From assembly GCA_023229435.1 (NCBI GenBank), contig JALNZF010000002.1, positions 124,001 through 188,000 on the forward strand: a stretch of DNA of 64,000 nt, written 5' to 3'. This document shows, one piece after another, positions 30,866-39,735 of the stretch. Position 1 is the first letter of the stretch. Each line of letters starts with the position of its first letter. The DNA comes from Nitrospirota bacterium (GTDB lineage Bacteria > Nitrospirota > UBA9217). Both the position numbers and the translations under genes were made by a program. The notes beneath the pieces were generated by a model. That model was not told the origin of the DNA and ran no database searches. It saw only the letters and a program-made list of their open reading frames with translations.

Positions 30866-32062
30866 TCACAACAACTTCTTCGCCACATTGTCGATAAACG
30901 TCTCGGTAGTCGCATAATTCGCAGGCTTCGGTTCAGCGATCGCAGCAAGGTCCTTGGTCATCACGCCTTCCTCGATGGTCTTGACCGCAACGGACTCCAG
31001 CTTCTTGGCGAACGCCACCACCTCCGGCGTCTTGTCCAGCTCGCCGCGCCGGGCAATCGCGCCGGTCCAGGCAAAGATGGACGCCACGGAGTTCGTTGAC
31101 GTGGGGTTGCCCTTCAAGTGTTCGTAGTAATGGCGCATTACTGTGCCGTGCGCGGCCTCGAACACATACTTTCCCTCGGGCGAGACCAGCACCGAGGTCA
31201 TGAGGCCGAGGCTGCCGAAACCCGAGGCCACCAGATCACTCATCACGTCGCCATCATAATTCATGCACGCCCAGAGCATGCCGCCTTCCGCCTTCATGAT
31301 CTGCGCAACCGCGTCATCGATCAGCATGTAGCGATAGGTGACGCCTGCCTTCGCAAGGTCGGCCTTGCGGGCCGCGGCCTCCCGGTCGAAGACCTCTTTA
31401 AAAAAACCGTGATACGTCCGGGAAATGGTGTCCTTGGCGCCGAACCACAGGTCGCAGTGTTCGCCGATGCTGTAATTGATGCAGGCCCGCGCAAAGCTTT
31501 GGATGGATTTCTCGGTATTATGCATGCCCATGATCACGCCGGGCCCGGTGAACTCGTGAATCACGAGCGAGACCGTTTCCTTGCCCGCGGAAGGCGTGAA
31601 CACCAGCTCTGCCCTGCCTGGCGCGGGAACCTTATACTCGACCGACTTGTAAATATCGCCATACGCGTGTCTGCCGATACTGATCGGCCTTTTCCAGCTC
31701 CGAACCGCCGGCGGAATGTTCTTCGCGATGATGGGCTTGCGGAAGACCGTGCCGTCAAGGATGGAGCGGATCGTGCCGTTCGGGCTCTTCCATGCCTGCT
31801 TAAGGTTGTACTCCTTCACCCGTGCCGCGTTCGGCGTGATGGTCGCGCACTTCACGCCCACGCCGTGCAGGGTGACGGCATTCGCCGCCTCGATCGTTAC
31901 GGCATCATCGGTCTCGTCCCGATGCTTGATGCCGAGGTCAAAATAGTTGAGGTTCATGTTCAGGTGCGGCGCGAGCAACTTGTCCTTAATCATCTTCCAG
32001 ATAATGCGCGTCATTTCGTCGCCGTCCATCTCCACGATGGGACCCTTCACCGTAATCGTCAC
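30866..32062 (-). CDS. icd: Isocitrate dehydrogenase (NADP-type, eukaryote-like subfamily)
   Basis: A 398-residue enzyme that converts isocitrate to 2-oxoglutarate and CO2. It belongs to the homodimeric subfamily that includes mitochondrial enzymes: 'IVEMDGDEMTRIIWKMIKDK' (9-28), 'TITPNAARVKEYNLKQAWKS' and 'SPNGTIRSILDGTVFRKPII' in the substrate region, and 'NYDGDVMSDLVASGFGSLGL' with the metal-binding aspartates. The cofactor is probably NADP from 'EAAHGTVMRHY' (family knowledge). The start is GTG 32062. It heads the group with the 2-oxoglutarate:ferredoxin oxidoreductase genes. Together they catalyse two consecutive TCA steps that can run oxidatively or reductively. Confidence 0.96.
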   Translation of the reverse strand: MTITVKGPIVEMDGDEMTRIIWKMIKDKLLAPHLNMNLNYFDLGIKHRDETDDAVTIEAANAVTLHGVGVKCATITPNAARVKEYNLKQAWKSPNGTIRSILDGTVFRKPIIAKNIPPAVRSWKRPISIGRHAYGDIYKSVEYKVPAPGRAELVFTPSAGKETVSLVIHEFTGPGVIMGMHNTEKSIQSFARACINYSIGEHCDLWFGAKDTISRTYHGFFKEVFDREAAARKADLAKAGVTYRYMLIDDAVAQIMKAEGGMLWACMNYDGDVMSDLVASGFGSLGLMTSVLVSPEGKYVFEAAHGTVMRHYYEHLKGNPTSTNSVASIFAWTGAIARRGELDKTPEVVAFAKKLESVAVKTIEEGVMTKDLAAIAEPKPANYATTETFIDNVAKKLL

Positions 32063-32213
32063 AATAAGCGCTCCTTGATGATGTTTGGTGTCTGATGCCT
32101 TATTCGGATGGAATTGTAATGCGATGAGGTGAAATTGTCAATCAAACAATCGTCCGGTGTGGACGGGCGATTAAGCGGGGCTGCGGATGAACTCCCTTCT
32201 CCCGGTTATCCAG

Positions 32214-32858
32214 CTATCCTTTTAAAATCCCATGCTCCAGCACCAGCATCCTGTCCGCGATCCGCTCAGCCTGGGCGTGATCGTGGGTCGTCATGATGAC
32301 CTTGGACCGGTTCTGTTTTCTCATGTCATTGATAATGGATTCGATAATCCGGGTGTTTTCTTCGTCAATGGACGCGGTCGGTTCATCAAGGAAGAGTACC
32401 TCCGGATCAAGAACGAGGGCGCGCGCAATGCCGAGACGCTGGGTTTCGCCGCTTGAAAGGGTCCTCGCCTGCTGGGTCTTCTTTTGGTCGAGGCCGACGA
32501 AAGCAAGTGTCTTGTTCACCCGGGACTCGATCTCGGCATGAGCAATCCCCCTGACTCGCAGGGAATATGCCACGTTCCGTGACACGGTTGTGTTGAACAC
32601 GCCGATCCTGGGCAGGACGAGTGTGATCCGTCGTCTGAGCGCCATATCAGGCTGAAGCACTGCGCCGTTCTCACCATAGGTGACCGTCCCTCCGTCCGCC
32701 TGCTCGAGCAGGGCGCAGATCCTCAGCAAGGTGGACTTGCCGCAGCCGTTCGGACCCATCAGCACATAGGTCCCGTTCCGGTCGAATGAATACGAGCAGT
32801 CTTTCAGGATCACCCTGCCTTCATATGCCTTTGCGATATTTGACACCGTCAGCTTCAT
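32214..32858 (-). CDS. tupC: Tungstate ABC transporter, ATP-binding protein
   Basis: A 214-residue ABC ATPase with Walker A 'MGPNGCGKST' (34-43), signature 'LSSGETQRLGIARALVLDP' and Walker B 'VLFLDEPTAS'. It energises the TupB permease, to which it is joined by a 4-bp overlap (ATGA). It is unusually short for a molybdate ATPase and has no C-terminal Mop domain, as is typical of TupC. It is the last gene of the tupABC operon on the minus strand. Confidence 0.93.
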   Translation of the reverse strand: MKLTVSNIAKAYEGRVILKDCSYSFDRNGTYVLMGPNGCGKSTLLRICALLEQADGGTVTYGENGAVLQPDMALRRRITLVLPRIGVFNTTVSRNVAYSLRVRGIAHAEIESRVNKTLAFVGLDQKKTQQARTLSSGETQRLGIARALVLDPEVLFLDEPTASIDEENTRIIESIINDMRKQNRSKVIMTTHDHAQAERIADRMLVLEHGILKG

Positions 32859-33559
32859 GATACCGTAACCGTTCCTTTTTTCTGCACAGCATGCAGGATA
32901 GAATTGATGCTGAACGAGATGGCCAGCAGAATGATCCCCAGGGCAAGGGCGAGCTCGAAATTTCCCTTGTCAGTCTCCAGGGCGATTGTCGTGGTCATGA
33001 CCCGTGTGTATCCCGCGATGTTCCCGCCAACGATCAGGATCGAGCCGACCTCGGCCATGACCCTTCCAAACGCCGCGATGATGGCGGACAGAATGCCGTA
33101 TCTCGCTTCTTTGATGATGGTGAGCGTCACCTGTCGCGGAGTCGCGCCGAGGGTCCGGGCCGCCTGCCTGATGATGGGGTCGACGTTGACGATAGCCGAC
33201 TGGCAAAGCGCGATAACAATGGGTGTCGCGAGAATGGTCTGGGCGATGATCATCGCGGTCGGGGAGTAGAGGAGCCCCATGAAACCCAGGGGCCCCTTGC
33301 GTGAAAGCAGGAGATAGACGAACAGGCCGACAACCACAGGCGGCAGCCCCATGAATGTGTTAGCGGTGCTGATGGCCAGGTCGCGGCCGGGAAACCGCTT
33401 CAGACCGAGCAGCGCGCCCGCAGGCAGGCCGAACGCCGTCGCGATCAGCAGGGCAAGACCCGATACTTTCAGGGAAAGGAAAATAATCCCGAAGAGCACC
33501 GGATCAAGATGGAGGATCAGGTCAATGGCCTGTACAAAACCCTGGATAAGTGAGTTCAT
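32855..33559 (-). CDS. tupB: Tungstate ABC transporter, permease
   Basis: A 234-residue membrane protein with about five to six helices and the ABC permease inner-membrane signature. The EAA-like cytoplasmic loop 'QAARTLGATPRQVTLTIIKE' (about 132-151) contacts the ATPase. The N-terminus 'GIIFLSLKVSGLALLIATAF' and 'GLPPVVVGLFVYLLLSRKGP' match TupB/ModB-type permeases. It follows tupA by 84 bp and overlaps tupC by 4 bp, as expected for one operon. The tungstate preference is inferred from TupA. Confidence 0.93.
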   Translation of the reverse strand: MNSLIQGFVQAIDLILHLDPVLFGIIFLSLKVSGLALLIATAFGLPAGALLGLKRFPGRDLAISTANTFMGLPPVVVGLFVYLLLSRKGPLGFMGLLYSPTAMIIAQTILATPIVIALCQSAIVNVDPIIRQAARTLGATPRQVTLTIIKEARYGILSAIIAAFGRVMAEVGSILIVGGNIAGYTRVMTTTIALETDKGNFELALALGIILLAISFSINSILHAVQKKGTVTVS

Positions 33560-33643
33560 AGAAAAAAAGCACGGACCGGAGCGTTGAAGGATACTGGGGG
33601 TATCATTTCGTATGCCGCTCGGGTCCGTGCTCGCCTTGCGACG

Positions 33644-34468
33644 TTACTGGGCGTTCGGAATAAAGAGCGCGTTGCCGTTCTTGTCCTTGAATGCCGCGAT
33701 CACGCCTTGTCCTTCCTTCGAGATGATCCAGTTCACGAACTCCATGGCCTCTTTGTACTTCACCGTCTTGAACTTCCCGGGATTCACCGCCATGACGCCG
33801 TATTGGTTAAACAGCGCCTTGTCACCCTCAAGGACGATGACCATGTCGAGTTTGTCCTTGTCTTTTGTCGCAAGCCACGTGCCGCGGTCCGTGAGGGTGT
33901 AGGCCCGTTTTTCATCGGCAATTCGCTGGGTCTTTTCCATGCCCTGCCCCACTTCGAGATACCATTTCTGGCCCGCCGGCTCAATACCGACTTTTTTCCA
34001 GAGAGAAAGTTCCTTGGTATGCGTGCCGGATTTGTCCCCGCGCGAGACAAAGGATGATCCTGATTCCGCAATTTTCTTGAAGGCATCAGTCGTTGACTTT
34101 ATCCCTTTGATCTTCGCAGGATCATTTGTCGGACCGATGATGACGAAGTCGTTGTACATCACATCGTGCCGGTTCACGAAATAGCCTTCCTCCACAGCCT
34201 TCAGCTCCTGCTCTTTGGCGTGGACAAAGACAACATCCGCGTCCCCGCGCTTTCCGATCTCGATGGAGGCGCCGGTGCCGACGGCAACCACGTCCACCTT
34301 GATCCCCGTTTTCTTCTCGAATATCGGGAGCAGGTAATCGAACAACCCGGAATTCTGTGTGCTCGTGGTGGATGCGCAGCGAATCCTCGTTTCCGTTGAT
34401 GCGAAAACAATACCTCCGACTATTACGGTGAGCAACAGCCCTGCTGAAATACCCTTCAAAAATCCCAT
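33644..34468 (-). CDS. tupA: Tungstate-binding protein TupA
   Basis: A 274-residue periplasmic protein with a signal peptide (about residues 1-23, ending 'GGIVFA|STE'). The mature part begins with 'ASTTSTQNSGL' (32-42), the TupA motif that holds the oxyanion, and includes 'VVAVGTGASIEIGKRGDADV', typical of TupA/ModA-type proteins. TupA binds tungstate with high selectivity over molybdate (family knowledge). Tungstate would serve W-bis-pterin enzymes, such as some formate dehydrogenases, consistent with the gene at the right edge. The upstream gap carries a dispersed inverted repeat; a ModE-type regulator gene lies beyond it on the same strand. Confidence 0.95.
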   Translation of the reverse strand: MGFLKGISAGLLLTVIVGGIVFASTETRIRCASTTSTQNSGLFDYLLPIFEKKTGIKVDVVAVGTGASIEIGKRGDADVVFVHAKEQELKAVEEGYFVNRHDVMYNDFVIIGPTNDPAKIKGIKSTTDAFKKIAESGSSFVSRGDKSGTHTKELSLWKKVGIEPAGQKWYLEVGQGMEKTQRIADEKRAYTLTDRGTWLATKDKDKLDMVIVLEGDKALFNQYGVMAVNPGKFKTVKYKEAMEFVNWIISKEGQGVIAAFKDKNGNALFIPNAQ

Positions 34469-34529
34469 ATGAATTTTCCTCCCGATCGATCTATGCGACT
34501 ATTTTAATAACTCTTCATGTGACTAATTC

Positions 34530-34627
34530 CCTGGGTCCCCGCATGCCCCTATCCCCGATAAGTACTTTCGAGGACGGACCCAGGAGCGTTGAAAACCGGT
34601 GGATTCCCGATTACATCGTTCGGGAAT
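34530..34627. repeat. Two-hairpin repeat in front of tupA
   Basis: CCTGGGTCC (34530-34538) pairs with GGACCCAGG (34576-34584), and ATTCCCGA (34603-34610) pairs with TCGGGAAT (34620-34627). The form resembles the family with CATTCCCG...CGGGAATCC ends seen at 38170. It separates tupA from the regulator gene and would be part of any tupA leader. Confidence 0.6.
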
Positions 34628-34700
34628 GACGACACTATGCGGTAATGGCGGCAGCAAATATGTCGTGGTTCTCTATAAATTCGGCCACCTGTGTAGTTGC

Positions 34701-35093
34701 CTATTTTTTAAACAATTCATCAGCTGAAAGCTTTTGTTGTTCCTTTGCGACAAATGCCTCAAAATCCTCCGAGAATTTCCAGAACAGATGAATGGCGCGT
34801 TCGCCGTCCTCGGTGACGCGGGCGCCGCCGCCGCCCTTGCCGCCCGTGGCAAGCTCGACAAAAGGCCGCTTCGCCTGACGGTTCATGGAATCCACGAGGT
34901 CCCAGGCGCGGCGGTAGGACATCTCCATGGACTTGGCGGCCTTGGTAATGGACCCGAATTCCCGTATCCGTTCAAGCATTACGACGCGGCCGTATCCCAG
35001 GAACGTCCCGTCGGTCCCGTCTATCCAGACGCGGCCGCGAAGGCCGGGAACCAATTTTTTGCCGGCCCGAACCGGCTTGGTTTGTTTGTGCAT
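34701..35093 (-). CDS. ModE-type winged-helix regulator
   Basis: A 130-residue protein made of a ModE-like N-terminal domain: 'LGYGRVVMLERIREFGSITK' (32-51), 'AAKSMEMSYRRAWDLVDSMN' (52-71) and 'FVELATGGKGGGGARVTEDG' (79-98). The recognition helix is in 'MSYRRAWDLV'. It lacks the C-terminal Mop (oxyanion-binding) domains of full ModE, as is common in short regulators next to molybdate or tungstate transporters. It probably controls the tup genes; how it would sense tungstate is unclear. The start at ATG 35093 gives a basic N-terminus. Confidence 0.88.
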   Translation of the reverse strand: MHKQTKPVRAGKKLVPGLRGRVWIDGTDGTFLGYGRVVMLERIREFGSITKAAKSMEMSYRRAWDLVDSMNRQAKRPFVELATGGKGGGGARVTEDGERAIHLFWKFSEDFEAFVAKEQQKLSADELFKK

Positions 35094-35283
35094 AGCGTAA
35101 TATACAGAAGGGAATAACGAAAGTCAAGCACTGTTGCCGGTGTCCTGGCAGCGGCCCGGATCGATTCCGCGCCTCGCGTATCCCGGCATAAACGGTAAGC
35201 GTTGATGCAATTATCACTCCCTCGGGCGGGTCAAAGGGAAGTTGGGCAATTCGGGCAACAGCCCCTTTTTGTTGGTTTTTCGC

Positions 35284-35311
35284 TTGACATATGTACGTTT
35301 TCGCTTATAAT
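35284..35311 (+). promoter_or_regulatory. Sigma70-type promoter of rpmH
   Basis: TTGACA (35284-35289), a 16-bp spacer and a perfect TATAAT (35306-35311), about 39 bp before the rpmH start. One of the best promoter matches in the window. Confidence 0.8.
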
Positions 35312-35349
35312 ACCCGCCTGTTCAAAATTATCACTGAAGGAGCAAGACG

Positions 35350-35487
35350 ATGTCGGAAACAACAGCACAAAAAAGCAACCTTAAGCAGAAACGGTCACAG
35401 GGCTTCAGGAAGCGGATGAGCACCGCCACGGGCAGGAATGTCATCAAGCGCCGCAGGGCCAAGGGAAGAAAGCGTCTGGCCGTATAA
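35350..35487 (+). CDS. rpmH: Ribosomal protein L34
   Basis: A 45-residue, very basic protein. The core 'QKSNLKQKRSQGFRKRMST' then 'GRNVIKRRRAKGRKRL' matches L34 ('SNLKRKRTHGFRARM', 'RRRAKGRKRL') across the molecule. It is a component of the 50S subunit. The gene has a clear AAGGAG ribosome site about 10 nt upstream and the strong promoter at 35284. As in most bacteria it is followed by rnpA, yidD and yidC. dnaA, usually just upstream on the other strand, is absent; a ModE-type regulator is there instead. The N-terminal 'MSETTAQ' replaces the usual 'MKRTFQP'. Confidence 0.95.
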   Translation: MSETTAQKSNLKQKRSQGFRKRMSTATGRNVIKRRRAKGRKRLAV

Positions 35488-35508
35488 CATTGGGCCGGGA
35501 AAGGCGCG

Positions 35509-35877
35509 ATGCCGTACGCATACCGAAAGAGCGAGCGGATACGAAAAAATTCAGAGTTTGTGACCACCATGAAGGGCAAAAGACTGTCGGTTGACGGTCT
35601 TTCTCTTTTTTATACCGGGAACAAAACGGGGAATTTCAGGGTCGGCATCGCCGTCAGTAAAAAGCTGGCGAACTCGGTCACCAGAAACAGGCTGAGACGG
35701 CAGATACGGGCCTGCATTATGAAAACGCTCCGGGACCGGACACTGGGGTTCGACCTGGTGTTCGTGGGGCGGCGGGAGCTGGTCACCGCGGGGCATGAGC
35801 GGATCATGAAGGCCGTTGAAACCGTTCTCCAGCGGACCGTGCTTCGCGACCGAAAACAGGAAAGCACCGCACCGTGA
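35509..35877 (+). CDS. rnpA: Ribonuclease P protein component
   Basis: A 122-residue basic protein that binds RNase P RNA and helps 5' processing of tRNA precursors. The RNR motif region 'VSKKLANSVTRNRLRRQIRA' (48-67) is intact, and the N-terminal 'RIRKNSEFVTTMKGKRLS' is typical. It follows rpmH by 21 bp, in the canonical order. The stop TGA overlaps the yidD start by 4 bp. Confidence 0.96.
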   Translation: MPYAYRKSERIRKNSEFVTTMKGKRLSVDGLSLFYTGNKTGNFRVGIAVSKKLANSVTRNRLRRQIRACIMKTLRDRTLGFDLVFVGRRELVTAGHERIMKAVETVLQRTVLRDRKQESTAP

Positions 35878-36089
35878 TTATGAACAGATTTTTGATTGCT
35901 CTCCTTCGACTGTACAAACGCACCCTCTCGCCGATGTTGCCGCCAGCCTGCAGGTTCACGCCGACATGCTCGGAATATGCCATCGAGGCCTTTCAGAAAA
36001 AAGGCCTGTTTAGAGCGCTCTGGATGACCGTCATACGGGTTCTAAAATGTCACCCCTTTCATCCGGGCGGATACGACCCGGTAAAATAA
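35874..36089 (+). CDS. yidD: Membrane protein insertion efficiency factor YidD
   Basis: A 71-residue membrane-associated protein that assists YidC-dependent insertion. 'LYKRTLSPMLPPACRFTPTC' (13-32) and 'GYDPVK' at the end are the family signature, with the conserved cysteines. The start is GTG 35874, overlapping the rnpA stop by 4 bp (GTGA); ATG 35880 is an alternative two codons later. Confidence 0.95.
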   Translation: MIMNRFLIALLRLYKRTLSPMLPPACRFTPTCSEYAIEAFQKKGLFRALWMTVIRVLKCHPFHPGGYDPVK

Positions 36090-36128
36090 GTAGTGTCAAA
36101 CGTTCCATAAAAACCGAAGAAGCAATTA

Positions 36129-36330
36129 TAACCACAGAGGGCACTGAGAAATACCTGGGAAAACAAGAATACCTTGAGTTTATTTATCAATAAGATATTC
36201 AGTGCTCTCTTGATTTAAAGATAATTAAAAATTAACGAAACTGGTAATGCAACAAGGCTCCGGAGGGGAGAGAGAACACAGAGGCCTTTCCTCCATTCAA
36301 TCAAGGTTTTCTCTGTGTGCTCTGTGGTTA
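36129..36330. repeat. Inverted repeat TAACCACAGAG / CTCTGTGGTTA
   Basis: Perfect 11-bp inverted repeat (36129-36139 and 36320-36330) bounding most of the AT-rich gap between yidD and yidC. It resembles the common ACCACAGAG dispersed repeat class and may carry promoter or regulatory signals for yidC, but none is clear. Confidence 0.6.
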
Positions 36331-36367
36331 AATCTTGACGACCCAATAAAATAATTTCGGAGGTTCC

Positions 36368-38059
36368 ATGGAAACACGAAGGTTCATTTTAGCGCTTTCC
36401 CTTTCTCTGCTCGTGTTCGTGGGCTATATGCGTTTCTTTGCGCCCAAATTGCCCGAGAAACCCGCTGCCCCGGTGCAGGCACAGCAGGAGGCAGCGCCGG
36501 AACAACCCGCGCAGAAACCGGTTCGCGCCGCTGCACTGGCCGCGAAGATCGAGCAAGCTGCCAGGGGCCGCGACATCATCATTGAGACCGATCTGGTGAA
36601 GGCCACGGTGAACACGGCCGGCGGGGTGATCTCGGGCTGGGAGCTCAAGCACTACCGGGAGTCGGACAAGACCCCGGTCGGGCTCGTGGTCATGTACCAT
36701 AAGATAATGGGACAGGCGCCGAAAGTTGAAGCTCCGAAGAAGGAGCTCGGCAATGTCCAGCTTCTGCCGGTCTATGCAGGTATCGACAAAAAGGACATGG
36801 TCGCGCCGCTGACCATGATCCCTCTTGACAAGGAACTGTACAAGCTTTCTCAGGTGGAGTATCGCGCGGACCGCGACGCCGTGCGGCTCGGCATGGACAA
36901 AAAATCAGAGACCCTGGTCCTCACCTATGCGGGTCCTGCCGGCCTGCGTATCGAAAAACGGTTGACCTTTTACAATGATGAGTACAAGGTTGATGTCGTC
37001 GTCAATACCAGCGGGCTGGACGGCTATGACCTGTCTCTCGGAACAGACTTCGGTCTTGCGGACAAGACGAGCTCGGATGCAAGCGGACGCGTCGCGCTGG
37101 TTGATCAGACCGACGGCAAGGTGCTGAGCGAGAAGATTGAGGACATAAAGGGCGAGGTGCAGCACGCCGGCGCCATCGGATGGTTTGGTCAAGCGGACAA
37201 GTATTTCACCGCCACCATCATTTACGGGGGCCAGGGTCTCGTGACGGGCAAGCGAACAACGGCCCCGAAAGAGGTCGGCGACCTGCTCACGACCGCGCTG
37301 ACCGTGAAAGAAAAACCGGAAGCGCGCGCCTTCACGCTCTACGCGGGACCCAAGAGCTATTCGCAACTGCAATCATACGGCCATGGACTGGAGCAGATGG
37401 TTGACTACGGCTGGTTCGGCATCCTTGCCAAGCCCATGTTCTGGCTCATGAAGCAGTTCTATGCGCTCACCGGGAATTACGGTATCGCGATCATCCTGCT
37501 CACCATTGTGGTGCGGATCCTGTTGTTCTATCCTTCTCTGAAAAGCGCTATGTCCATGGAGGAGATGAAGAAGATCCAGCCCCAGATCCTGGCGCTCCGG
37601 GAGAAACTCAAGAAGGACCCGTCGAAGATGAATACCGAGATGATGAAGCTCTACAAGGACCACAAGGTGAACCCGGTCGGCGGGTGTCTGCCCATGCTCC
37701 TGCAGCTCCCGTTCTTCGTGGCGCTCTACAACGTGCTGTCCGTGTCCATCGAGCTGCGCCACGCGTCATTCATTTCGTTCTGGATCAAGGACCTCTCGGT
37801 CTTTGACCCCTTCTACATCCTGCCGGTGCTCATGGGCGTAAGCATGATCCTGACGATGAAAATGACGTCTTCCACTCCCGACCCGCAGCAGGCAAAGATC
37901 ATGATGTTCATGAACATCGCTTTTATTTTCATGTTCGCATGGCTCCCGGCGGGGCTCCTGCTCTACATCACCCTGAGCAACGTGCTCTCGATCGTGCAGC
38001 AGCTCTATGTGCGGAAGCTTATCGGTGCGTCGGGGAACACGCCGCTTCTTTCGTCGTAG
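36368..38059 (+). CDS. yidC: Membrane protein insertase YidC
   Basis: A 563-residue insertase of the YidC/Oxa1/Alb3 family. An N-terminal helix (about 6-22) is followed by the large periplasmic beta-sandwich domain, then the conserved membrane core ('GWFGILAKPMFWLMKQFYAL', 'GIAIILLTIVVRILLFYPSL' and 'KMNTEMMKLYKDHKVNPVGG'). The arginine in 'ILLTIVVRILLF' is the conserved hydrophilic-groove residue. The length is typical of Gram-negative YidC and supports an outer-membrane lineage. It follows a 278-bp gap with an inverted repeat. The usual downstream jag and mnmE genes are absent. Confidence 0.97.
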   Translation: METRRFILALSLSLLVFVGYMRFFAPKLPEKPAAPVQAQQEAAPEQPAQKPVRAAALAAKIEQAARGRDIIIETDLVKATVNTAGGVISGWELKHYRESDKTPVGLVVMYHKIMGQAPKVEAPKKELGNVQLLPVYAGIDKKDMVAPLTMIPLDKELYKLSQVEYRADRDAVRLGMDKKSETLVLTYAGPAGLRIEKRLTFYNDEYKVDVVVNTSGLDGYDLSLGTDFGLADKTSSDASGRVALVDQTDGKVLSEKIEDIKGEVQHAGAIGWFGQADKYFTATIIYGGQGLVTGKRTTAPKEVGDLLTTALTVKEKPEARAFTLYAGPKSYSQLQSYGHGLEQMVDYGWFGILAKPMFWLMKQFYALTGNYGIAIILLTIVVRILLFYPSLKSAMSMEEMKKIQPQILALREKLKKDPSKMNTEMMKLYKDHKVNPVGGCLPMLLQLPFFVALYNVLSVSIELRHASFISFWIKDLSVFDPFYILPVLMGVSMILTMKMTSSTPDPQQAKIMMFMNIAFIFMFAWLPAGLLLYITLSNVLSIVQQLYVRKLIGASGNTPLLSS

Positions 38060-38169
38060 CGCTGACACGGTTGTACGGTTTTTTCGCCCGGATGAATGGA
38101 ATCAAGGCAGGAGCATCGAGACACAATTGGACTAAGATGCTGTTCAAAAATTGATCTCGCGCCCCTCCT

Positions 38170-38267
38170 GTCATTCCCGCCCCTGCTTGCGTCATGCTGG
38201 GGCAGGCTGCGGCGGGAATCCAGGGTCCAAAAATGTTCTGGATCCACGTTTTCACGGGGATGACGAA
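38170..38267. repeat. CATTCCCGCC...GGCGGGAATCC dispersed palindrome
   Basis: TCATTCCCGCC pairs with GGCGGGAAT, and TGGATCC...GGGGATGACGA completes a second arm. The whole is a recognisable class of genome-wide repeat. A related element lies upstream of tupA (34530-34627). Confidence 0.65.
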
Positions 38268-38349
38268 TTATGCCGTAAGCAGTGACTTTTTCAACAGCCT
38301 GCTAAAAAAGGCAGTTGGCCACCCGTTCTTCAGCATTTACCCATAAAAT

Positions 38350-38400
38350 ACCCCATTCGTCACCCCATTCGTCAACCCCATTCGTCAAACCCTATTCGTC
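38350..38400. repeat. Tandem ACCCCATTCGTC units
   Basis: Three exact copies (38350-38361, 38362-38373, 38375-38386) and one variant ACCCTATTCGTC (38389-38400), with 0-2 extra A between them. Confidence 0.85.
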
Positions 38401-38509
38401 AGCGTTGACACAGTCGTGAATCAGGTATATATTCATGTCACCGTATGTACGAAAAGCATATAGTACTATATACCTTGAAAGCATCTAATATTGATGGTCT
38501 CGTAAGAAG

Positions 38510-39735
38510 TCACGCGGCAAAAAGCGCCGCGAAGTGCATATTCGGCCATTGGAGACTGCTCCAACATTGGATGGCCGCTGAAACGCGCTGCAATCGCTCT
38601 TTGACAGCACAAGATAGCAAGGAAAAAGCGGCTGTGGGGGCCGGTTCTCCTTCGGCTTCCCGGATTCGATATGCCGCCTCCCGGATGATGTTGATCCCCG
38701 CTGCTTTTAAGTAAGCGGCGAAGCTCACGCTGGACATGCCTCGGACGCGAAGGTTCTTGATTCCAGTCAAGCGATCAAGCTGAGACATGGTCCCTTCGAT
38801 TCCCGCACGAAAACGGTACCGGTTCCGAAACTCGGGGGATTCTTCGTACACACGCCGCCGTGCCAGACGGATCGCCTTATCGTCGTATCTGAGAGAGCGT
38901 CCTTTTTTGACGAGCTTCGACGGGCACATTTTCTTTCGGGAACAGCCGCGACAGATTCTTTTTGAGAAGAACGCGGTGTACTTGTCATTCCGGCTTTCTG
39001 TGTGTTCCGGTGCATTTCCCATTGGGCATGCGGTTACCTCGTTCATGCTGTTTATGGTGAATTCCGTGAGCGAAGAGGCCTTGGGTCCTGTGCCCTTGGC
39101 CGGCGAAATGATTTCAACACCCAGAGCTGCCGCCTTCTGGCAGTTCTCGTCACCGCCGTAAAGGGTATCGGCCAAGGCTTCTTTCGGTTTCAGGCCAAGC
39201 TCCGTGATGGTTTCGATGAGAGGGACCAGGGCATGAGCGTCGCGCTTGTGTGCAGGTTCGACGATCACACCGGTGATCAAATTCAGGGTGTCGGTATCTT
39301 CGGAAGTACCGTAGCTTTCGGCGACCTGCACCTGATAGCCTTGGCCCTTATAGCCGTTATACCCGGCATCAGGGTCGGAAGGGTTCTGCAATGAGTCAGA
39401 CGAAACGTCTTTGTTCTCTTTGACCGAGACCTGAGTGGTATGCGTATCAACACGCGCCAGGATGCACTGTTCCTTGAGCAGCCGGATAAGGAACTGATAA
39501 CTGGTCATGGTGACGACCGGCTCATTTCCCCTGAAATGTTCCACAAGGGTGAAAACGTCCTCAGCCAAGCTCGCAAGTGTCTTTGTCGATTCCGAAGGCT
39601 TAACCATCGAGAAGACAGCTTCTCCCTGTTTGGTCATGTACCGGTCGGAAAGGGCCTTATCCAGAGCTTCGTAGAGGTCTTTGTGATGGCGTTTAAGGTT
39701 TACGAGGAACTTCTTGATGGTCTTGACGAACAGTG
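38510..39735 (-). pseudogene. IS1182-like transposase, 5'-truncated
   Basis: The frame codes the C-terminal part of an IS1182-family DDE transposase: 'NPSDPDAGYNGYKGQGYQVQ' (about 129-148), 'VEPAHKRDAHALVPLIE', 'ADTLYGGDENCQKAAALGVE' and 'GIEGTMSQLDRLTGIKNLRV' with the catalytic Glu. The N-terminal third, including the first catalytic Asp (usually in 'LDSTHI'), is missing. At 39736 the coding sequence runs straight into a GTAGGTTGGGC dispersed repeat, which supplies the first dozen codons of the open frame (MLGKLNFLPNLP). The frame is open, but the protein cannot be an active transposase. No clear terminal inverted repeats remain. Confidence 0.8.

Larger units (their letters stand above)
38060..38509. 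other. Intergenic region rich in repeats
   Basis: About 450 bases between yidC and the truncated transposase. It holds a CATTCCCGC...GGCGGGAATC palindromic repeat (38170-38267), a tandem of four ACCC(C/T)ATTCGTC units (38350-38400) and AT-rich sequence. No gene is convincing. Confidence 0.6.

Noticed and set aside
36090..36367. Missing jag or mnmE start near yidC
   Set aside because: The gap is repeat sequence and no frame matches these families.
38317..38500. CRISPR-like array from the ATTCGTC repeats
   Set aside because: Units of 12 bp with almost no spacers; no cas genes; a simple tandem repeat.
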